Below, piece after piece: positions 18,574 through 27,476 of a stretch of DNA of 64,000 nt. Source of the DNA: Paenibacillus flagellatus. GTDB lineage: Bacteria; Bacillota; Bacilli; Paenibacillales; NBRC-103111. Below the pieces are notes generated by a model. It was not told the origin of the DNA and did not search any database. It worked only from the letters and a program-made list of their open reading frames with translations. Position 1 is the stretch's first letter. Every line of letters starts with the position of its first letter. Location: the NCBI RefSeq assembly GCF_003217775.1, contig NZ_QJVJ01000014.1:102729-166728 (forward strand). The letters run 5' to 3'. The translations under genes and the position numbers were made by a program.

Positions 18574-20046
18574 TCACCTGCCTTTAGGCAGGACGGGACC
18601 GCTCACCCCGTCTTCGATAATCGTCCGCCCGCCGCCCGGCGGACCGTCTTTGTCTTCGGGCGGCGTCCCGTTGTTCGCCGCGACGAGAGAAGGCTGGGGC
18701 TGGTACGTATCCGTCGAGACGCGCTCCCGTCCGACGACGGCGCCGTTCTCCTTGCGGATGCGGTAAGTTTCGACAACGTACCCGGGCTTGCCCGGCTGCA
18801 GAAGCGACTGCGCGCCCTTCGGCAGCGACGGGTTGTGCACGTACTTGACCGGCGGCTCGATCGTCTTGATCACGTTCGATTCCACCTCATAGGTGACCGA
18901 TTCGGGCATGCGGCCGAACAGCTTCACCGTGACGCTCGACTCGTTCGTTTCGGTGCGGATGAGCAAATGATGGCCGCTGTTGTTCGTAAAGACGAAGTTG
19001 ATATAGCCGTTCGCAAACGTCGCGTCCTGCCCGAGCGCGACGTAGCTGACCGGCAGCGAATGGTTGCGGCGTTCGTTCACCGTTAGTCCGGCGCGAAGGA
19101 CCGCGTTGTACAACGTCGTGGACACTTGGCAGATGCCGCCGCCGATCCCTTGGACGAGCTTGCCGTTGTAAATGACCGGCGCTTCGCGGTAGCCGTGCTT
19201 GCGCTCCGTTTCGCGGATGACCGTGCCGTAGTCGAACTTGGCGCCGGGGGCGAGCAGCATATCGTGAATGGTGCTCGCGGTCGCTTGAATGTTGTGGACG
19301 CGGCCCGGCGCGCTTCCGTGGGACGTCGTCGTGAATTCGGCGATTTTGCGGTCCACGCCTTGCGCCTTCAGCCGGTCCAGCGTCATCTCGGGCAAGACGT
19401 CGCGGAGAGGGACGTCCAGCTTCGCGGGAGAGGCGTCGCCGGTCCACCGGTCCGGGCGCAGCCGTCCGTCCCAGACGTCTCGCGCCGACTCGACGAGCAG
19501 GCCGGCCAGCACCGCGGTATCCGCCGTTCGGGCCCGAACCTCCGGCTTGTACTCGATCCGGTCGTCGGCGGTAACGACCCGCTCCGCATTTTTCGTCACG
19601 GGCTTCATCAGCCCCGGCCACGCCGCCTCAAGGGTCTGCCGCAGCTTTTCCTCGGAAACGGTCAGCTCGAGAGGGAGGGCGGCATGGCGCAGCTGCCAAC
19701 GTCGGCGCGCGCGGTCCAGCCGGCTTCCTTCTTTCGCGAAGCTGTCCAAAAATGTCGATAGCTGTTCTCCGTTGGACGACAATCCGAGCCGCTCCATCGT
19801 GAATTCGGTCCGGTTCGCCGCCGCGTCGGCCGCTCCTAGCGAAACCTTTTGATTCGACAGCCGCTTCAATCCGTCCTCCAGCGCGAGCTTCGCTTCCTCC
19901 GCGCGCATCCCTCCGACCTGCCAATCGCCAAGCCGAACCCCGGCAGGCAGCGTCTGCAAACCGGAGTACCACCAAAACCATATCCATAACGCGGACAAGC
20001 CCGCGACGGCCGCTGCCAGCAGCCGGTTTACCGTACGGCGTTTCAT
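18574..20046 (-). CDS. VanW-family exported protein (YoaR-like)
   Basis: 490 aa from the ATG at 20046 with a GAGGAG SD. One N-terminal TM/signal segment (residues ~9-27), a putative peptidoglycan-binding-type region (~40-210), then the VanW domain with the signature GGGICQVSTTLYNAVLRAGL and ERRNHSLPVSYV. A C-terminal G5-like stretch (GYVVETYRIRKENGAVVGRE) and a Pro/Gly-rich tail follow. VanW proteins were first seen in vancomycin-resistance clusters, but their biochemical role is unknown. No other van gene is nearby, so this is not a resistance cluster. Confidence 0.85.
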   Translation of the reverse strand: MKRRTVNRLLAAAVAGLSALWIWFWWYSGLQTLPAGVRLGDWQVGGMRAEEAKLALEDGLKRLSNQKVSLGAADAAANRTEFTMERLGLSSNGEQLSTFLDSFAKEGSRLDRARRRWQLRHAALPLELTVSEEKLRQTLEAAWPGLMKPVTKNAERVVTADDRIEYKPEVRARTADTAVLAGLLVESARDVWDGRLRPDRWTGDASPAKLDVPLRDVLPEMTLDRLKAQGVDRKIAEFTTTSHGSAPGRVHNIQATASTIHDMLLAPGAKFDYGTVIRETERKHGYREAPVIYNGKLVQGIGGGICQVSTTLYNAVLRAGLTVNERRNHSLPVSYVALGQDATFANGYINFVFTNNSGHHLLIRTETNESSVTVKLFGRMPESVTYEVESNVIKTIEPPVKYVHNPSLPKGAQSLLQPGKPGYVVETYRIRKENGAVVGRERVSTDTYQPQPSLVAANNGTPPEDKDGPPGGGRTIIEDGVSGPVLPKGR

Positions 20047-20143
20047 CGGAACCGCTCCTCTATCATGGTGGTACAACCTATGTATATGCGAGGGGCCGCC
20101 TGAATTTTCCAATAACTATTAAGTCCGAAAAAGGCGATTGCCG

Positions 20144-20152
20144 TGCTATGAT
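20144..20152 (+). promoter_or_regulatory. Extended -10 element upstream of ftsE
   Basis: TGCTATGAT has the TGn extension and a TATGAT -10. No good -35 is visible 17 bases upstream. The same CGTGCTATGATGAA string precedes uvrA (30478-30490). Confidence 0.45.
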
Positions 20153-20243
20153 GAAAGAATATGTTGAATCGAAAAGTTTCCTAGAGGATTTCAGCGGCAG
20201 GTGTCGAACTCTTATATGTTAACTATGACCGGGATGTGATAGC

Positions 20244-20930
20244 GTGATCGAAATGCAAGATGTATGGAAGACGTATTCCGACGGAACCCATGCATTGAAA
20301 GGCATCAATGTGAAAATCGACGCTCACGAGTTCGTGTATGTGGTCGGGCCTTCCGGGGCCGGCAAATCCACATTCATGAAATTGATATATCGCGAGGAAC
20401 GGCCGACGAAAGGCCACATCTTCGTTAACGGTTTCAATCTGGAAAAGCTGAAGCAGCGCAAAATTCCGTATGTCAGGCGCAACATCGGGGTCATCTTCCA
20501 AGACTTCAAGCTGCTGCCGAAGCTGACGGTGTATGAAAATGTCGCATTCGCGATGGAAGTGATCGAGGCTCCCAAGAAGCTGATGAAGAAACGGACGATG
20601 GAGGTGCTCGAGCTCGTCCGATTGAAGGACAAGGCCGGATCGCTTCCGGGGCAACTGTCCGGCGGCGAGCAGCAGCGCGTCGCCATTGCCCGGGCAATAG
20701 TGAACAACCCGGCCGTCATCATCGCCGACGAACCGACCGGCAACCTCGACCCCGAGACGTCATGGGGCATCATGAAGCTCCTCGAGGAAATCAACTTCCG
20801 CGGGGCTACGATCGTAATGGCTACGCACAACAAGGAAATCGTCAACACGATGCGCAAGCGGGTCATCGCTATCGAGAGCGGCAACATCGCTCGCGACGTC
20901 GTTAGAGGGGAGTACGGCTATGAGGATTAG
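20244..20930 (+). CDS. ftsE: Cell-division ABC transporter ATPase FtsE
   Basis: 228 aa from GTG 20244. Walker A GPSGAGKST, signature LSGGEQQRVAIARA and Walker B VIIADEPTG are complete. With FtsX it forms a membrane complex that activates peptidoglycan hydrolases rather than transporting a solute; in B. subtilis it acts through CwlO. The start is supported by the typical MIEMQDVWKTY N-terminus. The end overlaps ftsX by 11 bases. Confidence 0.96.
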   Translation: MIEMQDVWKTYSDGTHALKGINVKIDAHEFVYVVGPSGAGKSTFMKLIYREERPTKGHIFVNGFNLEKLKQRKIPYVRRNIGVIFQDFKLLPKLTVYENVAFAMEVIEAPKKLMKKRTMEVLELVRLKDKAGSLPGQLSGGEQQRVAIARAIVNNPAVIIADEPTGNLDPETSWGIMKLLEEINFRGATIVMATHNKEIVNTMRKRVIAIESGNIARDVVRGEYGYED

Positions 20931-21837
20931 CACCTTCGCTCGGCACGTACGGGAGGGTGCCAAAAACGTCGTACGCAACGGCTGGATGACGTTCGCCTCG
21001 ATTAGCGCCATTTCCATCTCGCTGTTCGTCCTCGGCATTTTCCTCGTCTTGGCGCTCAATGTCAACAGCTTGGCGGATCAGATCGAGAGTCAGGTCGAAA
21101 TTCGCGTCTATCTCGAAGTCAATACGACCGAGCAGCAGAGGGACGCCGTCCAGCGGGATATCGCCGCCATCCCCGAGGTGAAAAAGGTCACTTTCGTCTC
21201 CAAGGAGGAAGGGCTGAATTTGCTGCGCGAGAAGATGGGCGACGAAGGGAAAGAGCTGCTGGAAGGATTCGACGGGGACAACAATCCGTTGAACGACTCG
21301 TTTACCGTGGAGGTTACCGATCCGCATCTCGTCGGCCAAGTGGCGGAGCGGATCAAGGCGAACGATGCGAAGAACAATCCGCCGCTTCTGTATAAGATCA
21401 ACTACGGCAAAGGCACCGTCGATACACTGTTGAAAATAACCGGCATCGTGCGCAACGTCGGACTCGTATTCGTCCTGCTGCTCGCATTTACCGCGATGTT
21501 CCTCATATCGAATACGATCAAGATTACGATCGTCGGCCGCCGGCGCGAAATCGGCATCATGAAGCTCGTCGGTGCGACGAACGGCTTTATCCGCTGGCCC
21601 TTCTTCATCGAAGGGGCGCTGCTCGGCTTAATCGGTTCGGCCATACCCGTCGGCGTTCTGCTGTGGGGGTATGCGGAGCTGCTCAACTATACGAAGGTCC
21701 AGCTCGGCTTGATGCTGATCAAGCTGATACCCGTGAGGGAGCTCGTGCTGATTATACCGGGGCTGTTGTTCGGCATCGGCGTCATGATCGGCATATGGGG
21801 AAGCATTTTGTCCGTCCGCAAGTTTTTGAAAGTGTAA
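20920..21837 (+). CDS. ftsX: Cell-division ABC transporter permease FtsX
   Basis: 305 aa with the FtsX layout: N-terminal cytoplasmic segment, TM1 (residues ~22-46), a large external domain (~50-170), then three TM helices in the FtsX permease domain (~180-300; GRRREIGIMKLVGATNGFIR is the coupling region). The external domain recruits the hydrolase. The overlap with ftsE indicates coupled translation. The next gene encodes a coiled-coil M23 enzyme, a plausible partner. Confidence 0.96.
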   Translation: MRISTFARHVREGAKNVVRNGWMTFASISAISISLFVLGIFLVLALNVNSLADQIESQVEIRVYLEVNTTEQQRDAVQRDIAAIPEVKKVTFVSKEEGLNLLREKMGDEGKELLEGFDGDNNPLNDSFTVEVTDPHLVGQVAERIKANDAKNNPPLLYKINYGKGTVDTLLKITGIVRNVGLVFVLLLAFTAMFLISNTIKITIVGRRREIGIMKLVGATNGFIRWPFFIEGALLGLIGSAIPVGVLLWGYAELLNYTKVQLGLMLIKLIPVRELVLIIPGLLFGIGVMIGIWGSILSVRKFLKV

Positions 21838-21858
21838 TGTCGAGGAGGAATCCCGGAG

Positions 21859-23034
21859 TTGAACAAGTGGAAACGATCGTTGGTCGTCGTATCGGGTTTG
21901 GCGCTGCTGCTTATGTCCGCGCCCCAAGAAGGGTATGCTATTACGGATGCGGAAATCGACAAGAGGCTTGACATGATCAAGAAGCAGGAGGCCGAGGCTG
22001 CCAAGAAGCAGCAGGAAGCCGACAAGCTCAAGAAGGATCTCGCGTCGAAAAAAGTTCAGGAAACGAACAATATGCAGGAGCTGTGGAAGCAGATCGAGGA
22101 GCAGGGCAACAAGCTGAACGCGATCCAGAAGCAAATCGACGCGACGACGGCTACGTTGAAACAGACGGGACAAGAACTGCAGGAAGCCGAGCAGCGCGTC
22201 GAAACCCGCGATCAGCTGCTGAAATCGAGAGTGCGGCTCATGTATACGAACGGCTTCGTCTCCTATTTGGACGTGCTGCTCGAATCGACCAGCTTCAGCG
22301 ACTTTTTGGACCGGTACCATGCGCTCAAGTCGATCGTCGGCCAAGACAAGGAAATATTGGAGGCGAACAAGCGGGACCGCGAGGCGGTTGCGCAGAAGAA
22401 GGTGCAGGTCGAAGCCCAGTTGGCCCAGGTTCAAGCGCTGTACGCCCAGAACGAGCTGGCGAAGAAGGAACTGATGGCCAAGGAGAAGGACAAGGAAGTG
22501 CTCATCGCGAGCCTGGCGAAGCAGGAGCAGGCGATCGAGGAAGTAAGCGAGGAGCAGGAGGAATTTCTGAAGAAGCTCGCGGCGGAGAAATCGAAGCTGT
22601 GGGCGGAGAAAAACAAAAACAAGAAAACGGCCGTCTATACCGGCGGTCAGCTGAAATGGCCGCTGCCGGGACGGACGACGATCTCCTCCGGGTTTATCCA
22701 TCGGATCAATCCGGTTACGAAGAAGAGCGAGAACCATAAAGGGATCGATATCCCGGCGCCGGCGGGAACGGAAATTCATGCGGCCGCTCCGGGGACGGTC
22801 ATCATCGCGCAGTGGGTAAACGGATACGGCAATACGGTCGTCATCGATCACGGAGGCGGCTTGGAGACGTGGTACGGACATGCCCGAAGCTTGGCCGTCG
22901 AAGAGGGCGATCAAGTGAAAGCGGGGGACGTCATCTCGTACGTCGGATCGACCGGACAGTCGACCGGCAACCATCTTCATTTCGAGGTTCGCAAAAACGG
23001 GGAGCCGACCGATCCGATCCCCTACGTAAAATAA
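21859..23034 (+). CDS. Coiled-coil M23 murein endopeptidase/activator (EnvC-like)
   Basis: 391 aa from TTG 21859 with GAGGAGG. A signal peptide (residues 1-27, ending near GYA) is followed by ~230 residues of coiled coil and a C-terminal M23 domain with the zinc and catalytic residues HKGIDI, HGGGLETWYGHA and NHLHFEV all intact. An intact site means it could be an active endopeptidase rather than a pure activator like EnvC. Its place 21 bases after ftsX strongly suggests FtsEX controls it at the cell surface. Confidence 0.9.
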   Translation: MNKWKRSLVVVSGLALLLMSAPQEGYAITDAEIDKRLDMIKKQEAEAAKKQQEADKLKKDLASKKVQETNNMQELWKQIEEQGNKLNAIQKQIDATTATLKQTGQELQEAEQRVETRDQLLKSRVRLMYTNGFVSYLDVLLESTSFSDFLDRYHALKSIVGQDKEILEANKRDREAVAQKKVQVEAQLAQVQALYAQNELAKKELMAKEKDKEVLIASLAKQEQAIEEVSEEQEEFLKKLAAEKSKLWAEKNKNKKTAVYTGGQLKWPLPGRTTISSGFIHRINPVTKKSENHKGIDIPAPAGTEIHAAAPGTVIIAQWVNGYGNTVVIDHGGGLETWYGHARSLAVEEGDQVKAGDVISYVGSTGQSTGNHLHFEVRKNGEPTDPIPYVK

Positions 23035-23108
23035 CGCTACTAATTCGCACGTCGGTCTCATACAATGAACCAACCTAGAGACAAGCCAGCAGAGGCGGTG
23101 AGAAGACC

Positions 23109-24566
23109 ATGTTCTGGAAAGGACGCAATCTGTACATCTTCGTCGCGTTTCTGTTGCTCGCGATGTTCGCCAGCAGCGTGCTGACGCTTACGATCGTCAA
23201 GCCGCTGTCTTATGCGAGTGAAGGACGCAGCGTATTCGGCGGCAAGACGGGCGAATCCGGCTTTACGGCGCAAGAGCTGAAGAAGCTGTCGACGACGTAC
23301 GAATTGATACAAGGCCAATTTTTGCACGAGGTGGACCGGACGAAGGTCATCGACGGCGCGATCCACGGCATGCTCGGGGCGTTGGACGATCCGTACACGA
23401 CGTATATGGATCAAGAGGAAGCGAAGCAGTTCAACGATATGCTCAGCTCGAAGTTCCAAGGCATCGGCGCCGAAGTGTCGCTGGAGGACGGCCGCGTGAA
23501 GGTCGTTTCCCCGATCAAAGGCTCGCCGGCCGAGAAAGCGGGCATCCGGACGAACGATATTATTTTGTCGGTCAACGGGGAAAAGCTGGACGGGCTGACG
23601 CTGTCCGAGGCGGTCATGAAAATTCGCGGAGACAAAGGCTCGCAGGCGAAGCTGCAAATTTCGCGGGCCGGCGCCGAGCCGATCGAGGTCGTCGTCGTTC
23701 GGGACGATATCCCGATCGAAACGGTTCACTCCGAGATGCTGGAAGGGCAAATCGGCAAAATCGACATTCGCGAATTCGTGCAAAACACGGCGAAGACGTT
23801 CAAGGATCAGCTGAAGGCACTGGAGAATCAAGGGATGAAGGCGCTCGTCATCGACGTGCGCAACGATCCGGGCGGCATGCTGCAGGCGGTCGTCGAAATG
23901 CTGGAGGAATTCGTCCCGAACGGCAAGCCTATCGTTCAGGTCGAGGACCGGAACGGCCGGCGGGAGCAGACGCTGTCCAAGGGCGGCTCCGGCAAGCCGT
24001 ATCCGATTGCCGTGCTGATCAACAACGGCAGCGCCAGCGCGTCGGAAATTATGGCGGGCGCGCTGCAGGAAGCGGCGGGCGCGAAGCTGTTCGGCGAGAA
24101 GACGTACGGCAAAGGAACGGTTCAAGTGACGTACCAGCAGGAGCTGGGCGACGGCAGCAACATCAAGATGACCGTCATGAAGTGGCTGACGCCGAACGGC
24201 AACTGGGTGCATCAGAAAGGCATCGCCCCGGACGTGGCGGTGGAGCAGCCGGCGTTCTTCAAAGTATCGCCGCTGTCGAAGAAAACGACGCTGAAGGCCG
24301 ACATGCTCGGAGACGACGTCAAAAATATGCAGCTGATGCTGGAAGGGCTCGGGCTCGCGCCCGGCCGGACCGACGGTTACTTTAACGACAAGACCGCCCA
24401 AGCGGTCAAATCGTTCCAAAGCGCCAACGGCTTGCCCGCGACCGGCGAGGTCGACGTCAAGACGGCGCAAAAGCTCGAGGAAGCGATCGCCAAAGAAATT
24501 CGCGATCCGAAGCACGATCTGCAGCTCAAGACGGCGGTCGAAGCGATGCGGAAAGCGGTGAAATAA
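23109..24566 (+). CDS. ctpB: S41 C-terminal processing protease (CtpB-like)
   Basis: 485 aa. An N-terminal TM/signal anchor, a PDZ domain (residues ~100-190) and the S41 catalytic core follow. The Ser-Lys dyad is Ser310 (GSASASE) and Lys335, with Gln339 in the same YGKGTVQ segment, the positions expected for CtpB. A peptidoglycan-binding domain (~395-455) ends the protein. CtpB cleaves the sporulation protein SpoIVFA in B. subtilis. Its location after ftsEX is also conserved there. Confidence 0.93.
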   Translation: MFWKGRNLYIFVAFLLLAMFASSVLTLTIVKPLSYASEGRSVFGGKTGESGFTAQELKKLSTTYELIQGQFLHEVDRTKVIDGAIHGMLGALDDPYTTYMDQEEAKQFNDMLSSKFQGIGAEVSLEDGRVKVVSPIKGSPAEKAGIRTNDIILSVNGEKLDGLTLSEAVMKIRGDKGSQAKLQISRAGAEPIEVVVVRDDIPIETVHSEMLEGQIGKIDIREFVQNTAKTFKDQLKALENQGMKALVIDVRNDPGGMLQAVVEMLEEFVPNGKPIVQVEDRNGRREQTLSKGGSGKPYPIAVLINNGSASASEIMAGALQEAAGAKLFGEKTYGKGTVQVTYQQELGDGSNIKMTVMKWLTPNGNWVHQKGIAPDVAVEQPAFFKVSPLSKKTTLKADMLGDDVKNMQLMLEGLGLAPGRTDGYFNDKTAQAVKSFQSANGLPATGEVDVKTAQKLEEAIAKEIRDPKHDLQLKTAVEAMRKAVK

Positions 24567-24576
24567 CAACGCAAGG

Positions 24577-24609
24577 AATCGGGTACCGGAAAGGTGCCCG
24601 ATTTTTTTT
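24577..24609 (+). terminator. Terminator of the ftsE-ftsX-M23-ctpB group
   Basis: AATCGGGTACC (24577-24587) pairs with GGTGCCCGATT with one wobble, followed by eight T residues. Confidence 0.88.
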
Positions 24610-24671
24610 GCGCCCGTTTCGACTAAAACGCGTCAAAAGACACACCCTAGTAGCAAAAAGGCGGTGCGAAC

Positions 24672-25199
24672 ATGAATGTTTTGGAACTGCTTACCGACTC
24701 GATCAAGCCTTTTCTGGACGGAGAAAAGCCTCCATTGAACGTCGGGGAAGTGATGAACGTATGGTTTTACTTAACCGCAACCGATCAAACGATGCGCGGC
24801 GAGCAGGTGTCCTACAACATCGTGGAGGATCCCGATTTGAAGGAAAAGCTCAGAGTGGTGATCGATACGGTGCATGCCCCCATCTTCGAGGAAGTGGTCA
24901 AGTTTTTGGAGTCGGAAGGCGTCCCGCTGCCGGATTTGTCGCAGCCCAAGCCGGTCGGCGAGTTCCGCCATATGCCGGAGGGCTCCCGATTGTCCGACGA
25001 AGAAATCGCCAATCTGCTCAGCTTCAATATCGTACTGGGCATCAATTATGCCTGCCGCGGGATGACGGAGGCCGTACGGCCGGACGTGGCGGCCATGTTC
25101 GCCAGATTCCAAATGAAAAAGATGGCTTACGCGGTTTCACTCAGGGAGATGCTGAGGAAAAAAGGCTGGTTGAAGGCCCCTCCGGACTTTAAGCCGTAG
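24672..25199 (+). CDS. DUF3231-family protein
   Basis: 175 aa, mostly helical and without a signal or TM segment. The opening pattern PPLNVGEVMNVWFYLTATDQ and the acidic/hydrophobic helices resemble the DUF3231 four-helix family, common in spore-formers and of unknown function. ATG 24672 has a weak GGCGGTG SD. It is separated from ctpB by a terminator, so it is probably transcribed alone. Confidence 0.65.
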   Translation: MNVLELLTDSIKPFLDGEKPPLNVGEVMNVWFYLTATDQTMRGEQVSYNIVEDPDLKEKLRVVIDTVHAPIFEEVVKFLESEGVPLPDLSQPKPVGEFRHMPEGSRLSDEEIANLLSFNIVLGINYACRGMTEAVRPDVAAMFARFQMKKMAYAVSLREMLRKKGWLKAPPDFKP

Positions 25200-25349
25200 T
25201 GGAATTGAACGGCGACCGGTTGGACTTTACGGTCCTGTTCGCCCTTGCCGCGGCGGGAACGGCTGGAAATGTGCGTATCGCGGCAGGAAATCGCCGGCGG
25301 AACGTCGAATCGGTTGGTTTAGGAAGCTTCGGGAAAAGGAGCGGATTCG

Positions 25350-26639
25350 ATGGACATCGCCGCGGATTTGGCGCGAAACGCGCTGCATGCGCTTGTGCAG
25401 CTGGCTGTGCAGCCTTTTTATTATATCGGGATCGTGTTCGTGATCGTGCAATATCGCAGGCAAATCGTACTGGAGCGCCAGCTGTTCTCGACGAGACTTC
25501 ATTCGCTGATCGATACGACGTGGAGGACGGTGCTGTGGGGCATCGTCGCGGGAATGGCCGCCTCGTTCGTCATGTCGTTCGTCGGCGCTACGGTGCCGCT
25601 CGGCGTCGTCGTTTGGTTATGGGTGCTCTCGGCGCTGCTGGCCGTCGTCCAAATCCGGTTCGTCTGCTTGGCGTATTCGGTCGCCTTGCTGGGCGTGCTG
25701 CACGTCGTCGTCTCGACGTTCCCGTCCTTGACCGAGATCGACTATGTCGGAGCGGCACTCCGACCGCTGCAGCAGCTGCCGATATCGTCGATGCTTGCGT
25801 TGGTCGGCCTGCTGCATCTGCTGGAGGCGTTTTTCGTCGGCAAGCAGGGCGCGAGCATGGCGATGCCCGTATTCGTGGAAGGCAAGCGGGGCAAAGTGAT
25901 CGGCGGCTATCAGCTGCAGCAGTTTTGGCCGGTGCCGCTGCTGCTCCTCGTCCCGGCCGGTGCCGGTTCGGCGGTGCTGCCCTGGTCGCCTCTGTTCGGC
26001 GGCGACATCTGGTCCGCCGGCTGGACGTTCGCCGCGATGCCCGTCATGCTCGGCTTCGCCGAACGGACGACGACGCGGCTGCCGCAGGACAAGGCGCGGG
26101 TCAGCGCCAAGCGGCTCGTCGTGTACGCGGTAGCGGTGCTGGCGCTTGCCGCCGGCGCGGAATGGCTGCCCGGCTTCGCGCTCGTCGGTTCGCTCGCCGT
26201 CGCGGCGCTGCACGAGGCGTTGGTCTGGTGGAGCAAGCGGGAGGAATCGTCCCGTTCGCCGATGTATGTGCACGGGGCGGACGGGTTGAAAATTTTGGGC
26301 GTGCTTCCGGCCGGTCCGGCCAAGGAAATGGGCCTGCTGCCCGGGGAAACGATCCATAAAGCGAACGGCATTAAGGTACGTACGAAAGAGGAGCTGCACG
26401 AGGCGCTGCGCTCGAACGCCGCATTCTGCAAGCTTGAAGTGATCAATACGGAAGGCCACACGAAATTCGTGCAGCGGGCGCTGTTCGCCGGCGAGCATCA
26501 TTTGCTCGGGGTGGTGCTCGCTCCGGACGACAAGGCGATGTACGTCGTCGAGGAGCGCAGCGTAAACTGGTTCACGAAGGCGGCGCGGCGGCGGCCGGCC
26601 GGCTACGCTTCCGGCAGCGAGACCGGAAGCGGGCTGTAG
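25350..26639 (+). CDS. minJ: Multi-TM protein with C-terminal PDZ domain, MinJ-like
   Basis: 429 aa. About eight TM segments cover residues 1-290, followed by a PDZ-type domain (DGLKILGVLPAGPAKEMGLLPG and the segment after it) and a short Arg-rich tail. MinJ of B. subtilis has the same layout and bridges DivIVA and MinD to restrict septum placement. There it lies just beyond ftsEX-ctpB and before uvrBA, the same order as here. SwrA, its B. subtilis neighbour, is missing. ATG 25350 was kept because of its membrane-protein N-terminus and a preceding GGAAAAGGAG. Confidence 0.75.
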   Translation: MDIAADLARNALHALVQLAVQPFYYIGIVFVIVQYRRQIVLERQLFSTRLHSLIDTTWRTVLWGIVAGMAASFVMSFVGATVPLGVVVWLWVLSALLAVVQIRFVCLAYSVALLGVLHVVVSTFPSLTEIDYVGAALRPLQQLPISSMLALVGLLHLLEAFFVGKQGASMAMPVFVEGKRGKVIGGYQLQQFWPVPLLLLVPAGAGSAVLPWSPLFGGDIWSAGWTFAAMPVMLGFAERTTTRLPQDKARVSAKRLVVYAVAVLALAAGAEWLPGFALVGSLAVAALHEALVWWSKREESSRSPMYVHGADGLKILGVLPAGPAKEMGLLPGETIHKANGIKVRTKEELHEALRSNAAFCKLEVINTEGHTKFVQRALFAGEHHLLGVVLAPDDKAMYVVEERSVNWFTKAARRRPAGYASGSETGSGL

Positions 26640-26649
26640 AGACAAGAAA

Positions 26650-26691
26650 AGAGTCCTTCGCGTGAGGAGCGCGAGCAAGGACTCTTTTTTT
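26650..26691. terminator. Bidirectional terminator between minJ and motB
   Basis: AGAGTCCTT (26650-26658) pairs with AAGGACTCT (26677-26685), with an inner CGCG/CGCG extension, a T-run on the right and A-rich DNA on the left. Confidence 0.85.
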
Positions 26692-26705
26692 GCGCGGCAG
26701 GGCCG

Positions 26706-27476
26706 TTATGACCCGTTGCGGAGCACGACGATTTCGACGCGCCGGTTTTTTTGCCGGTTCGTCTCCGAATCGTTCGGCGCGACGGGCTTCGTATCCGCAT
26801 AGGCGGACGAGATGAACGTATCGCTCTTCAGCTTCGCGGAATTGACGAAGTAGCGGATGACCGAGACGGACCGCGCTTGGGAAAGCCCCCAGTTGTCCTG
26901 AAACTGCGAGCCCGGCGTCACCGGCAAATCGTCGGTGTGCCCCTCGACGCTCACCTTCGCCTTCAGCTGGGGGAACAGACTGGCCAGCTTCTCGAGAACG
27001 GGAAAAGCGCCCTGCTTCAGATCGGCCTTGCCGAGATCGAACAAAAACAAGTCGTTCAGCGTAATGGCGATGCCGCGGGGCGTATCGCTGGCCGAGACTT
27101 GGGCTTCCAGGCTTTGCTCGGCGATGTATTGCCGGACGAGCTTGAGCAAATTTTGCAAGTCCTCTTCCTTCGCGTCCTTCTCCGCGCCGTCCGTCGGCTT
27201 CGTCTCCGTCTCCCGCTTCGTCTCGTCTCCCGCTTGTCCGGCTCCCGGATTCGCGCCGTCCAGTACGCCGCTGCCCTTCGGGATCATCGACGTCGCGTCG
27301 TGGAATTGGAGCTGGAGCGCCTTGGCGAGCGACTCGTACTTCGCGGTATCGACCTGGCTCATCGCATACATGATGACGAAGAAGATCATGAGCAGCGTGA
27401 TCAGATCGGCGTACGTAATGAGCCACCGCTCGCTGCTCGAATGGGAAGTCTCGCTGCGCTTACGTCTCCTCGCCAT
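26706..27476 (-). CDS. motB: Flagellar motor stator protein MotB
   Basis: 256 aa. A basic N-terminus, then one TM helix ITYADLITLLMIFFVIMYAM whose Asp (residue ~24) is the proton- or sodium-carrying residue. A charged linker and a C-terminal OmpA-like peptidoglycan-binding domain (VEGHTDDLPV; NWGLSQARSVSVIRYF; NRRVEIVV) follow. It anchors the stator to the wall. It overlaps motA by 17 bases. MotB (proton) and MotS (sodium) types cannot be separated with certainty by eye. Confidence 0.94.
   Translation of the reverse strand: MARRRKRSETSHSSSERWLITYADLITLLMIFFVIMYAMSQVDTAKYESLAKALQLQFHDATSMIPKGSGVLDGANPGAGQAGDETKRETETKPTDGAEKDAKEEDLQNLLKLVRQYIAEQSLEAQVSASDTPRGIAITLNDLFLFDLGKADLKQGAFPVLEKLASLFPQLKAKVSVEGHTDDLPVTPGSQFQDNWGLSQARSVSVIRYFVNSAKLKSDTFISSAYADTKPVAPNDSETNRQKNRRVEIVVLRNGS

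Noticed and set aside
18574..20046. VanW as a sign of vancomycin resistance
   Set aside because: No vanS, vanR, vanH, vanA/B or vanX is nearby. VanW-domain proteins are widespread without resistance.
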